Positions 23,277 to 31,615 of a DNA stretch of 64,000 nucleotides are shown here, piece by piece (position 1 is the first letter of the stretch; each line of letters opens with the position of its first letter). The notes under the pieces were generated by a model, which was not told the DNA's origin, made no database searches, and was given only the letters and a program-made list of their open reading frames with translations. Source of the stretch: Clostridium sp031626875 (GTDB lineage: Bacteria > Bacillota > Clostridia > Clostridiales > Clostridiaceae); assembly GCF_031626875.1 (NCBI RefSeq), contig NZ_JANDMF010000004.1, forward strand, positions 62,001 through 126,000, in the 5' to 3' direction. Made by a program: the position numbers and the translations under genes.

Positions 23277-25931
23277 TTATCTTTTCATATCAATTTTATA
23301 TGAACCTGATTCAAACACCTTATTTTTTTCATTTGATAATTTTACAAGTATAGTTGCTCCTATTGGAACAACTATACTAAGTTCACTTTTATCTTCTCTA
23401 AAATCCCAATTAACTTCTATTGTTCCGTAAATAGATTCATATGATAAGTTACAATATTCAAAGGGTGATTCTAAATCTATATCAACCATATATTTTCCAC
23501 TTTCTTGCAGCTTTACTAAACCTCCAATTTTACGAACTATGTAATCTTGAACACTACCTAATGAATAATGATTATATGATATTATACTTTTATTTCCATC
23601 AGGTTTAATTGCATCCCAACACTCCCATATAGTTGTTGCTCCTTGTTTTACCATGTATAGCCATGATGGACATTCTTCTTGAAATAGAAGTTTATATGCT
23701 AAATCCTTCTCACCATAATTTGTTAATACATCTAACAAAATAGGAGTTCCTAGAAATCCTGTATCTAACTTATTTCCATTTTCTTTGATTTTGAATGTTA
23801 ATCTATCAATAAATTTCTTATTAACTTCATCACTTCCCATATTAAAATGAGCTGCTAATGCATATAGTCCTTGTAAATCATTTGAAATTTTACCTTCAGA
23901 ATCTACAAAAACTTCATTAAATGAATATTTCACTTTATTTGATAAATCAGCATAATACTCTTTATCAGTTTTTTTCCCAAGTATCCCTGCAATTTTAGAT
24001 AAAAGTTCTGATGAATAAGCATAATACATTGTTGCAACTTGTTCAGCTGTTAATTGTGAAGAAAGCATAGGATCAATACTACCATCTTCTTTTGTACAGC
24101 TTGGAGTCATCCAATCCCCATAATGAAAATCCATATTCCATATATATTTTTCATATTCTTTTGATTCTTGTAACACATTAGACATACATCTCTCCTTGAC
24201 ATAATTAATCCATTTTTTCATCATTTCATAATTATCTTTAAGATAATTAATATCATCATATTGAATATAAAGATGCCAAGGTATTATTATACATGCATCT
24301 GCCCATCCAGCTGTGCTGATGTTTCCAAAAGAATTTGAAAGCATATTATCTGATTCAATCCACGGTATTAACCCTGGAATCTGCCCATTTTCATATTGAT
24401 CAACTCTCATATTTTCAAGCCAACGTCTCATAAAGTTATCTATTTTCATATTAAAAATTGCTGTTGGTGTATAAATTTGAGCATCACCTGTCCAACCACC
24501 CTTTTCTCTTTGAGGACAATCTGTAGGTACTGAAATAAAGTTACTTTCCTGTGAATGATATATATTTTCAATTAACCTATTAATCTTTGAATTTGAAGTT
24601 TCTATATTGCCAGTTCTTTTACAATTTGTAGATAATACATATGCAGTAAAATTATCTTTATTTATTTCTCCTGGATACCCTGTAACCTTGACATATCTAA
24701 ATCCTTGGTAGGTAAACTTAGGAATGAATACTTCTTCTTCATTTCCTTTTAGAACAAATGTATTTGTTTGAAATTTGTTTTGTCCCATATTATTAACAAA
24801 AAAATTTCCTTCTAAGTCCAATTCTTCTGTATGTTGTAATTGAACAACATCCCCTTTTTGGCCTTTTACTTTAATTTCAACAATACCAGCTAAGTTTCTT
24901 CCAAAATCAATTACTTTTTCGCCTTTTTGTGTTGTAATTATATCTACAGCTTTAATTTTTTCTATACATTTAATTGGATCAGCTAAATCAGACTTCAATT
25001 GCTTATATCCGTAATCGGTTTCAATGATTCCATAAAAAAATTTCTCTTTTTCTATATGATTTTGCTTTTCTCCAATAAATAAATCTGAGTACTCTATGTC
25101 TCCTGTATGAGCTACAAAAGATTTATCTGTTCCAATTATCAATTTTTCTCCATCCACATATTCCACTTCAATTTGCGCCAATAAAGCAAGTTTCTTACCA
25201 AATTGATGACCTATCCCAGCTAGTCCAATTTTACTTCTATACCATCCATCAGCAACAATTATTTCTATTCTGTTTACTTCATTTCTTATCTGATTTGTAA
25301 TATCATAAGTTTGATAATATTGTAATTTGGGATATGAAGTAAAACCAGGTGCTAGATAATCATCTCCAACTTTTTTTTCATTTAGGTTAACCTCATATAC
25401 TCCATGAGCAGTAGAATACAACCTTGCTTTTTTTACTTTTTTATCCTTTATAATAAATTCTTTTGAAAATGATATAGGTGGATCTAACTTTATATTTTCA
25501 ATTTCTTTTGGATCTGGATGATAAGAAAATATTCGCTTTATGTTAAATTTTTCCTTTATAGATTTAGTTTCAATATCTGCTTCAATCCACTTTCCAATCC
25601 AATCCTCTTTATTTTTCAAGCCAATTTCAAAACTATTAAAGTTGCTTTCTGATACTTCATTATAATTATTCCATACACTTACTTTCCAATAGTATTCTTT
25701 TCTACTTTCAAGATTTGGTCCTTCATATAGAACATTTGTTGAATTTTTACTAATAATTTTACCCGTTTCCCAAATAATTTTCTCTTTATTATTAACTAAT
25801 TTTAATTGATAAGCTTTTTGGACTACATTATTTTTATCACTTTCCATTTGCCATGCAAAATATATTTTTTCACTATCAATTACATTATTTTTTTCATTGC
25901 TATTTGTAAAACATTTTTTTATTAAAAACAA
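23277..25931 (-). CDS. Alpha-L-rhamnosidase, GH78
   Basis: About 884 residues with the GH78 layout: an N-terminal fibronectin-like domain (FAWQMES, YYWKVSVWN), the Bac_rhamnosid_N domain (ARLYSTAHGVYEVNLN, APGFTSYPKLQYYQTYD), a concanavalin-like domain, and an (alpha/alpha)6 catalytic barrel with SVPTDCPQREKGGWTGDAQ, which contains the family's acidic catalytic residues. The C-terminus is a beta domain. It has no signal peptide, so it hydrolyses imported rhamnosides in the cytoplasm. Start: GTG at 25940 overlaps the SD, so TTG at 25931 (seven bases after AGAGG) is preferred but uncertain. Confidence 0.9.
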   Translation of the reverse strand: MFLIKKCFTNSNEKNNVIDSEKIYFAWQMESDKNNVVQKAYQLKLVNNKEKIIWETGKIISKNSTNVLYEGPNLESRKEYYWKVSVWNNYNEVSESNFNSFEIGLKNKEDWIGKWIEADIETKSIKEKFNIKRIFSYHPDPKEIENIKLDPPISFSKEFIIKDKKVKKARLYSTAHGVYEVNLNEKKVGDDYLAPGFTSYPKLQYYQTYDITNQIRNEVNRIEIIVADGWYRSKIGLAGIGHQFGKKLALLAQIEVEYVDGEKLIIGTDKSFVAHTGDIEYSDLFIGEKQNHIEKEKFFYGIIETDYGYKQLKSDLADPIKCIEKIKAVDIITTQKGEKVIDFGRNLAGIVEIKVKGQKGDVVQLQHTEELDLEGNFFVNNMGQNKFQTNTFVLKGNEEEVFIPKFTYQGFRYVKVTGYPGEINKDNFTAYVLSTNCKRTGNIETSNSKINRLIENIYHSQESNFISVPTDCPQREKGGWTGDAQIYTPTAIFNMKIDNFMRRWLENMRVDQYENGQIPGLIPWIESDNMLSNSFGNISTAGWADACIIIPWHLYIQYDDINYLKDNYEMMKKWINYVKERCMSNVLQESKEYEKYIWNMDFHYGDWMTPSCTKEDGSIDPMLSSQLTAEQVATMYYAYSSELLSKIAGILGKKTDKEYYADLSNKVKYSFNEVFVDSEGKISNDLQGLYALAAHFNMGSDEVNKKFIDRLTFKIKENGNKLDTGFLGTPILLDVLTNYGEKDLAYKLLFQEECPSWLYMVKQGATTIWECWDAIKPDGNKSIISYNHYSLGSVQDYIVRKIGGLVKLQESGKYMVDIDLESPFEYCNLSYESIYGTIEVNWDFREDKSELSIVVPIGATILVKLSNEKNKVFESGSYKIDMKR

Positions 25932-26106
25932 ACCATTCACCTCTTTATACTTTTTTATTTAGACATGTTATAATTATATTGGAAAGTTAAAATAGAGTAT
26001 TTGTTTTTATCTAATCAAATATTGTTTTTATTTAACCGATTACACAAAACGCACTTTTTATTATTTAAATTTTAATTAGATGTAATCTTAAACATGGAGG
26101 TTTATT

Positions 26107-27099
26107 ATGAATAATGATACCGAAATATTGCTTAATAAAAAAATACATACTTATATGAGAAATTTATCCAAATATTTCGATTCTAATATAAATAATTTAG
26201 ATTCTTATACTACCTTAAATGAGTCAATCTTTAACTTTAATCCAACTGGAGATATTGCAATAAACTTACATAGTAAACATGGAAACAGTCTATTTCATAA
26301 GCATGATTTTTTTGAATTGATATATATTTATTCTGGGCAGTGTACTCAAAAAATTGATAACAAAGAAATGATTTTATCTAAAGGGCATTTATGCTTAGTT
26401 AATTCTAAAGCATATCATTCTATTATTACTGAAAATGATGAAGATAATATTATATTTAACTTTATGTTTAAAAAATCTTTTTTTTCACGTTATTTTCTAA
26501 CTCTTATTGGGGAAAATGATACTTTATCATCTTTTTTAATTAATTATTTGTTTGATGAAAGCAGTCAAGATACATATTTAATATTTAATATTAACCATTC
26601 AAATAGAATAGACGAAATTATTTTATCAATAATTAATGAGTTTATAGATGAACGTCTTGGATTTAGAAGCATATTGGAAAGTCTATATGTTATTTTATTT
26701 ATAGAAATTTCAAGAAATAATACTATAAAACCTAGCAATATTCTTAATCCAAATAAAAATTTCTCTAAAATTAACGAAATTATTAATTATATTGAAAATA
26801 ATTTTGCTACCACAAGCTTAAAAAAAACTGCTGCACATTTTCATTATCATCCAAACTATCTCTCAAAAGAAATAAAAAAGAATACAAATAAGACTTATTC
26901 AGAAATTCTACAAAACATTAAACTAAAACAAGCATGTTTTTATTTATCAAAAACAAATCTTTCTGTACAAGAAATTGTAGAAAAAGTAGGATATTCTGAA
27001 TTAAGTCATTTTTATCATATATTTAAAAAAAATTTTACCGTTACTCCATATGAATATAGAAGCCAGTTTCTAAATAATTTTGAAACTAATTCTTATTAA
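26107..27099 (+). CDS. AraC-family regulator, divergent from the rhamnosidase
   Basis: 330 residues: N-terminal cupin sensor (FHKHDFFELIYIYSGQC, LSKGHLCLVNSKAYHSI) and C-terminal double helix-turn-helix (TSLKKTAAHFHYHPNYLSKEI, then NLSVQEIVEKVGYSELSHFY). GGAGG is eight bases before the ATG. It is transcribed away from GH78 across a 175-bp gap, the usual layout for a local sugar-responsive activator. Confidence 0.9.
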   Translation: MNNDTEILLNKKIHTYMRNLSKYFDSNINNLDSYTTLNESIFNFNPTGDIAINLHSKHGNSLFHKHDFFELIYIYSGQCTQKIDNKEMILSKGHLCLVNSKAYHSIITENDEDNIIFNFMFKKSFFSRYFLTLIGENDTLSSFLINYLFDESSQDTYLIFNINHSNRIDEIILSIINEFIDERLGFRSILESLYVILFIEISRNNTIKPSNILNPNKNFSKINEIINYIENNFATTSLKKTAAHFHYHPNYLSKEIKKNTNKTYSEILQNIKLKQACFYLSKTNLSVQEIVEKVGYSELSHFYHIFKKNFTVTPYEYRSQFLNNFETNSY

Positions 27100-27144
27100 A
27101 AGTGCATATTACTTCAGTAACATCATTGTTAAATTATTCAATAA

Positions 27145-27175
27145 AAAATACTACCAGAATAACTAGTAGTATTTT
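27145..27175 (-). terminator. Terminator of the ABC importer operon
   Basis: AAAATACTAC (27145-27154) pairs with GTAGTATTTT (27166-27175). The minus-strand tail is TTTTTTATTG. It lies just past the last small gene. Confidence 0.82.
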
Positions 27176-27178
27176 AAT

Positions 27179-27370
27179 CTATAAATTTAAAGATCTAAGC
27201 TTATGAACCATCTCAATTTGCCTGCTATACATATCTTCTCTCTCATTTACATATATTCTTTTTAATTCAGAATCTTTTTCTGCATTTATTTTCTCATCCA
27301 TCTTTTGTATAAGTTCACCCATACGAAAAAGATGTAATGCTAGTTCTAAAGCATTTTTTTCTTTATTCAT
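27179..27370 (-). CDS. Small helical protein at the end of the ABC importer operon
   Basis: 63 residues, charged and predicted helical throughout (ALELALHLFRMGELIQKMDE, EREDMYSRQIEMVHKLRS), with no membrane segment. AAGGAGG directly follows the stop codon of the preceding small gene, at a long spacing of 12 bases from the ATG. The family is unknown to me. Its placement suggests an accessory role in the importer. Confidence 0.6.
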   Translation of the reverse strand: MNKEKNALELALHLFRMGELIQKMDEKINAEKDSELKRIYVNEREDMYSRQIEMVHKLRSLNL

Positions 27371-27388
27371 TCTTAAAACACTGCCTCC

Positions 27389-27658
27389 TTAGAGTTGATT
27401 TAAAATATTTGATTTTTTCATAAGATATTTAACTGGGATTTTTCCAAGTAAGATTATCATTAAGTTTACTACAATTACCATTGTATATATTACTCTAGCA
27501 CTAATATTATCTCCTACAGCTAATAAACCTAATAAAGATATTCCTAAAATCCCACAAGCTATGCATTGTAAAAATTTCACAAAGTTAAGTACTGCAGTTA
27601 ATTCTATCCTATCTTTACTGCTGCTCTTTTTTCTTCTATCTCTTGAACGCAATGACAT
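27389..27658 (-). CDS. Small two-segment membrane protein overlapping the importer ATPase gene
   Basis: 89 residues: a very basic N-terminus (RSRDRRKKSSSKDR), then two hydrophobic segments (LQCIACGILGISLLGLLAV and VIYTMVIVVNLMIILLG) and a basic tail. The ATG at 27658 lies 55 bp inside the ATPase gene and has its own AAGGAGG nine bases upstream, so the overlap looks genuine. Family unknown. Confidence 0.65.
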   Translation of the reverse strand: MSLRSRDRRKKSSSKDRIELTAVLNFVKFLQCIACGILGISLLGLLAVGDNISARVIYTMVIVVNLMIILLGKIPVKYLMKKSNILNQL

Positions 27659-28614
27659 GCTACATAACCTCCTTTATACTTCTCTAAAATTGGTTCTTCC
27701 TTTTCACATTTATCTGTATAATAAGGGCATCTTGTATGAAACTTACAGCCTGATGGTGGATTAACTATGCTTGGCATATCTAAAGTTCTTAGTGGTAAAG
27801 TTTTTGAACCACCATCTCTTCTTGCTCCAACTGTTTGTGGCACTGCTGCAAGCAAAGCATGGAAATATGGATGTTTAGGATTGTCTATAGCATCATATAT
27901 GTTATTAAGCTCTATTATTTTTCCAAGATACATTACAACAAGTCGTCCATTTTTAGCTATATATCTTGCTGTAGCCAAATCATGGGTTATATATATAAAT
28001 GAAATATTAAATTTCTTATTCATTTTAGTCATGAGGTCAATAAGCGAAATTCTAAGAGAAACATCAACCATAGATACTGGTTCATCTGCTACAATTAATT
28101 TTGGTTTAACTGATAAAGCTCTTGCTAATAATATCCTTTGTCTTTGTCCACCACTTAATTGATGAGGATATTTATATAAAAACTGTTCTTGAGGAACTAG
28201 TCCAACTTCTTCAAAATACTCTTTTAATAATTTTTCTGCTTCTTCTTTATTTTTAACTATTTTATGTTGTAGTAGTGGCATAGATAATGATTGAAAAATA
28301 GTTCTATTAGGATTTAAAGCTGCAAATGAATCTTGGTGTACCATTTGAACCCCTAACCTATAGTCCTTAAACTCTCCTTTCTTTATTTTTTTAATATCTT
28401 TTCCCTTATAAACTATCCTCCCTTTAGTTGGGGTATGAATTCCTACAATCATTTTTCCTAAAGTAGTTTTCCCACATCCACTTTCTCCAACTACAGCTAC
28501 AATTTCTCCTTCTTCAATTGACAAATTAATATCTGATAAAACTTGTACCTTTTGTTTTTTATTTACTCTATTATCAAATTCAATACTAGCATTATCTACT
28601 TCTAGCAAACTCAT
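27604..28614 (-). CDS. Oligopeptide/oligosaccharide ABC importer ATPase (DppF/OppF type)
   Basis: 336 residues with Walker A GESGCGKTT, signature LSGGQRQR, Walker B LIVADEP and the C-terminal oligopeptide ABC motif with cysteines (GCKFHTRCPYYTDKC), which in this family binds an iron-sulfur cluster or zinc. A GTG at 28623 is in frame, but the ATG at 28614, one base after the stop of the preceding ATPase gene, is better placed. Second ATPase of the complex. Confidence 0.9.
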   Translation of the reverse strand: MSLLEVDNASIEFDNRVNKKQKVQVLSDINLSIEEGEIVAVVGESGCGKTTLGKMIVGIHTPTKGRIVYKGKDIKKIKKGEFKDYRLGVQMVHQDSFAALNPNRTIFQSLSMPLLQHKIVKNKEEAEKLLKEYFEEVGLVPQEQFLYKYPHQLSGGQRQRILLARALSVKPKLIVADEPVSMVDVSLRISLIDLMTKMNKKFNISFIYITHDLATARYIAKNGRLVVMYLGKIIELNNIYDAIDNPKHPYFHALLAAVPQTVGARRDGGSKTLPLRTLDMPSIVNPPSGCKFHTRCPYYTDKCEKEEPILEKYKGGYVACHCVQEIEEKRAAVKIG

Positions 28615-28615
28615 T

Positions 28616-29638
28616 TTATGCACCTTCCTTTGCTATTACTATTTTTTTAGATTCAGCATATTTATAACATCTAGTACATTTACTATTTCCAACCTTGTAT
28701 AATATCTCTGTCTTCTCTTTATCCCCTTTGCATTCATCATTTAAAAACATAGGACAACGTGGTGAAAACTTACATTCTTGAAATTCTTGTATAAGATTTG
28801 GAGGTGAACCCGGAATAGCTTTACGCTGAGTTATGTCATCATGTAATGTTGGAATTGCATTAAGTAATCCTTTTGTATATGGATGAGAAGGCTCTTCAAA
28901 TACATCCTTAACATCTCCATACTCAACTAATTCACCAGCATACATTACAGCAATCCTATCTATTATTCCTGAAATTACTGAAATATCATGTGTCAAAAAT
29001 ATTAATGTTACCTCAAGATCATCATGAATTTGCTTTAAAATATCCAATATATACCATTGAGTTATTACATCAAGAGCTGTTGTTGGTTCATCTAACAAAA
29101 TTACTTTTGGATCTAAAATAAGACTTAAGGCTATTAAAACTCTTTGTTTCATCCCTCCACTTAACTGATGTGGATAATATTCTAATGCACTTTTATCAAG
29201 TCTTACATATTCTAAAACCTTTTCTGCTTTCCTCATTATTTCCTCATTATTTATTTCATTAGTATGGGCATAAACAGTTTCAAAAAAATGTTCTTTAATT
29301 TTAAGCACTGGATTTAATGCATTTTGTGCTGCTTGAAACACTGTTGCTATTTCACTCCATCTATGTTTATTTAATTCCTCTTTACTTAATTCTAATAGAT
29401 TAATTTTTTTATCATCTTCTAGATAATAGTTAACCTCTCCAGAAGATATTTTTCCTGGAGCCTGTACTAAATTCAAAATTCCAGAGGCCAAAGTAGATTT
29501 ACCACTTCCACTTTCGCCTATTATTCCCACTATTTCACCTTTATATATAGTGAATGAAACATCATCACAAGCCCTTAGCCTACCATTATTAATCATGAAA
29601 TCTATAGTTAGATTTTTTACTTCTATTAATGGTTTCAT
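28616..29638 (-). CDS. Oligopeptide/oligosaccharide ABC importer ATPase (DppD/OppD type)
   Basis: 340 residues: Walker A GESGSGKST, signature LSGGMKQR, Walker B VILLDEPTTALD, H-loop FLTHDISV, and the C-terminal cysteine motif (CKFSPRCPMF) of the oligo_HPY extension. RBS AGGAGGA. It follows the second permease gene by 12 bp and pairs with the neighbouring ATPase. Confidence 0.91.
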   Translation of the reverse strand: MKPLIEVKNLTIDFMINNGRLRACDDVSFTIYKGEIVGIIGESGSGKSTLASGILNLVQAPGKISSGEVNYYLEDDKKINLLELSKEELNKHRWSEIATVFQAAQNALNPVLKIKEHFFETVYAHTNEINNEEIMRKAEKVLEYVRLDKSALEYYPHQLSGGMKQRVLIALSLILDPKVILLDEPTTALDVITQWYILDILKQIHDDLEVTLIFLTHDISVISGIIDRIAVMYAGELVEYGDVKDVFEEPSHPYTKGLLNAIPTLHDDITQRKAIPGSPPNLIQEFQECKFSPRCPMFLNDECKGDKEKTEILYKVGNSKCTRCYKYAESKKIVIAKEGA

Positions 29639-29650
29639 ATTTCTTCCTCC

Positions 29651-30568
29651 TTATTTACGTAATCTTGGATTCATTGCTTCATCTAAGCCATTAGCAAATA
29701 AATAGCATCCTACTTGAAATAAAACAATTCCTGTTATAGGAGTTAAAAAATATACAATTGGCCCAACTCCACCATAAGCCACTGCTGATTGTGACATAGC
29801 CATTTGAATCATCATACCCCAATGACTTCCTTCAAAAGGTACAAGTCCTAAAACCATTAACCCTACAGATGTGATTATTGCAACTTTCATAATAGCTATA
29901 AAATTAATTGCTATAAATGAAGTTATATTTGGAATTATATCTTTTACAATTATATTAAAATTGCTTATCCCCATTATTTTGCTTGATTCTATAAAATCCT
30001 TATTTCGTATAACTAGAACTTGAGATCGTATAGCCTTTGCAAGTCCAGCCCAAGACCATAAACTTAATACTAATCCAAATAAAATGCTATTATTTACATT
30101 AATAATCATAGAAAGTACCATTGTTACTGGGAAGCTTGGCATAGTTAATACAATATTAGTAATCATCATTAAAACTTCATCTGTTTTACCACCAATTAAC
30201 CCAGATGTAATTCCCATTGCACAAGCAATTACTATAGAAAAGAATGCTGCATAAAATGCAACTAATAGAACAGATCTTGATCCTACTATAAACTGTGCTA
30301 ATATATCTCTTCCTGCATAATCAGTTCCTAATAAATGATCTGCTGATGGTGCTAATAACCTATCTAAATAATTTGAAGTGGGGTTTTTCACTATTATTGG
30401 TCCTAATATAGATAATAGTAAGAAAAATACTAATATTATAAACCCAACTCTAGACATTTTATTCTTCCAGATTACTTGAAAAAATTCCTTAAACCAATTA
30501 GAAAGTGTACCTTCTTTGGAAAAGGCATTAATTTTAGTCTTATTGTTTGCACTTAATGAACTACTCAT
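29651..30568 (-). CDS. ABC importer permease (DppC/OppC type)
   Basis: 305 residues: cytoplasmic N-terminal tail, then about six membrane segments. The OppC N-terminal feature LLAPSADHLLGTDYAGRDIL is present, and the ATPase-contact loop lies near SSKIMGISNFNIIVKDIIPN. It starts 2 bp after the first permease gene. Confidence 0.91.
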   Translation of the reverse strand: MSSSLSANNKTKINAFSKEGTLSNWFKEFFQVIWKNKMSRVGFIILVFFLLLSILGPIIVKNPTSNYLDRLLAPSADHLLGTDYAGRDILAQFIVGSRSVLLVAFYAAFFSIVIACAMGITSGLIGGKTDEVLMMITNIVLTMPSFPVTMVLSMIINVNNSILFGLVLSLWSWAGLAKAIRSQVLVIRNKDFIESSKIMGISNFNIIVKDIIPNITSFIAINFIAIMKVAIITSVGLMVLGLVPFEGSHWGMMIQMAMSQSAVAYGGVGPIVYFLTPITGIVLFQVGCYLFANGLDEAMNPRLRK

Positions 30569-30570
30569 AA

Positions 30571-31545
30571 TTACTTCTCCCTTAACCTTGGATTTAACCT
30601 AGTATATAAAAATTCTGCAAATAAACCTGACAATAATACCATTATTATTATCATTAAGAACATACCTTCCATCAAAGTATAGTCTCTTCTAGATATCGCT
30701 GTTGCTAAATAATACCCAACTCCTGGATATACAAATAAATTTTCTATAAGAGGAGATCCCCCAAACATCATTCCAAAAGATATTGCAACACTTGTTACCA
30801 TTGGCAATATTGCATTTTTCCCTAAATAACTAAATACAATACGCTTATTGGAAAGACCTCTTGCTTTTGAATAATTTATATAATCTTCACCAAGAACACT
30901 CATGCAACTTGCTTTCATTCCCATTATCCATCCTGCTAAAGTTGTTAAAAAGTATGCTAGTACTGGTAAAATTGCATGTTGAAGAACACTTAAAATAAAT
31001 GCTCCAGTAAATCCTGGTGAAATATTTGAATCATAGGCTCCCTTTGATGGCAAAACTCCCAAAAATACTGAAAATAGTAATACTAAAAGATAAGCTACTA
31101 TATAATCTGGAATGGATCCAAATAATGCTTGATATCCTGTGACAGCTCCATCTAATACATTACTCCGCTTCCAAGCTACATATATTCCAATTATTACTCC
31201 CACAATAAAAGATAAGAACAGAGATATAGAACATACTAAAAGAGTCCAAGGTAATGCTCCTAAAACTATTGATATAACAGGTTCTTTATAAGACATAGAT
31301 TGTCCCAAATTTCCTGTTACAATTCCTTTAACATATTGACCAAATCTATCCATTAAAGGAGTATCTGGATCATAATTTAAAGCTATTTTGGCCTTTGGGT
31401 AAGCCTGGTCATATTGCATACCACTAGTTCTCATATATTCTTGTGTTAATGTTTCTACTGGATTTCCTGGCATGGCTTGTATTACAAAAAACACTAAAAG
31501 TAGTGATGTTAACATAGTAAATATACATGTCAGCAACTTTTTCAT
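30571..31545 (-). CDS. ABC importer permease (DppB/OppB type)
   Basis: 324 residues, six membrane segments, an N-terminal segment followed by a DPDTPLMDRFGQYVKGIVTG extracellular stretch as in DppB, and the contact loop YINYSKARGLSNKRIVFSY. RBS AAGGAGGA is seven bases before the ATG. A stable hairpin lies between it and the binding-protein gene. Confidence 0.91.
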   Translation of the reverse strand: MKKLLTCIFTMLTSLLLVFFVIQAMPGNPVETLTQEYMRTSGMQYDQAYPKAKIALNYDPDTPLMDRFGQYVKGIVTGNLGQSMSYKEPVISIVLGALPWTLLVCSISLFLSFIVGVIIGIYVAWKRSNVLDGAVTGYQALFGSIPDYIVAYLLVLLFSVFLGVLPSKGAYDSNISPGFTGAFILSVLQHAILPVLAYFLTTLAGWIMGMKASCMSVLGEDYINYSKARGLSNKRIVFSYLGKNAILPMVTSVAISFGMMFGGSPLIENLFVYPGVGYYLATAISRRDYTLMEGMFLMIIIMVLLSGLFAEFLYTRLNPRLREK

Positions 31546-31566
31546 TTTTCTTCCTCCTTTTTTAAT

Positions 31567-31612
31567 TTATTAGTATATCTCAAGGCAATCCGTCTTTGAG
31601 ATATACTAATAA
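31567..31612 (-). ncRNA. 17-bp intergenic mRNA stem-loop between the binding protein and permease genes
   Basis: Positions 31567-31583 are perfectly complementary to 31596-31612, with a 12-nt loop. The minus-strand tail is ATTAAAAAAGG, without a T-tract, so it is not a good terminator. Such stems after binding-protein genes protect the upstream message from 3' decay and raise binding protein over permease levels. It is an mRNA processing/stability element rather than an independent RNA gene. Confidence 0.65.
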
Positions 31613-31615
31613 TAG

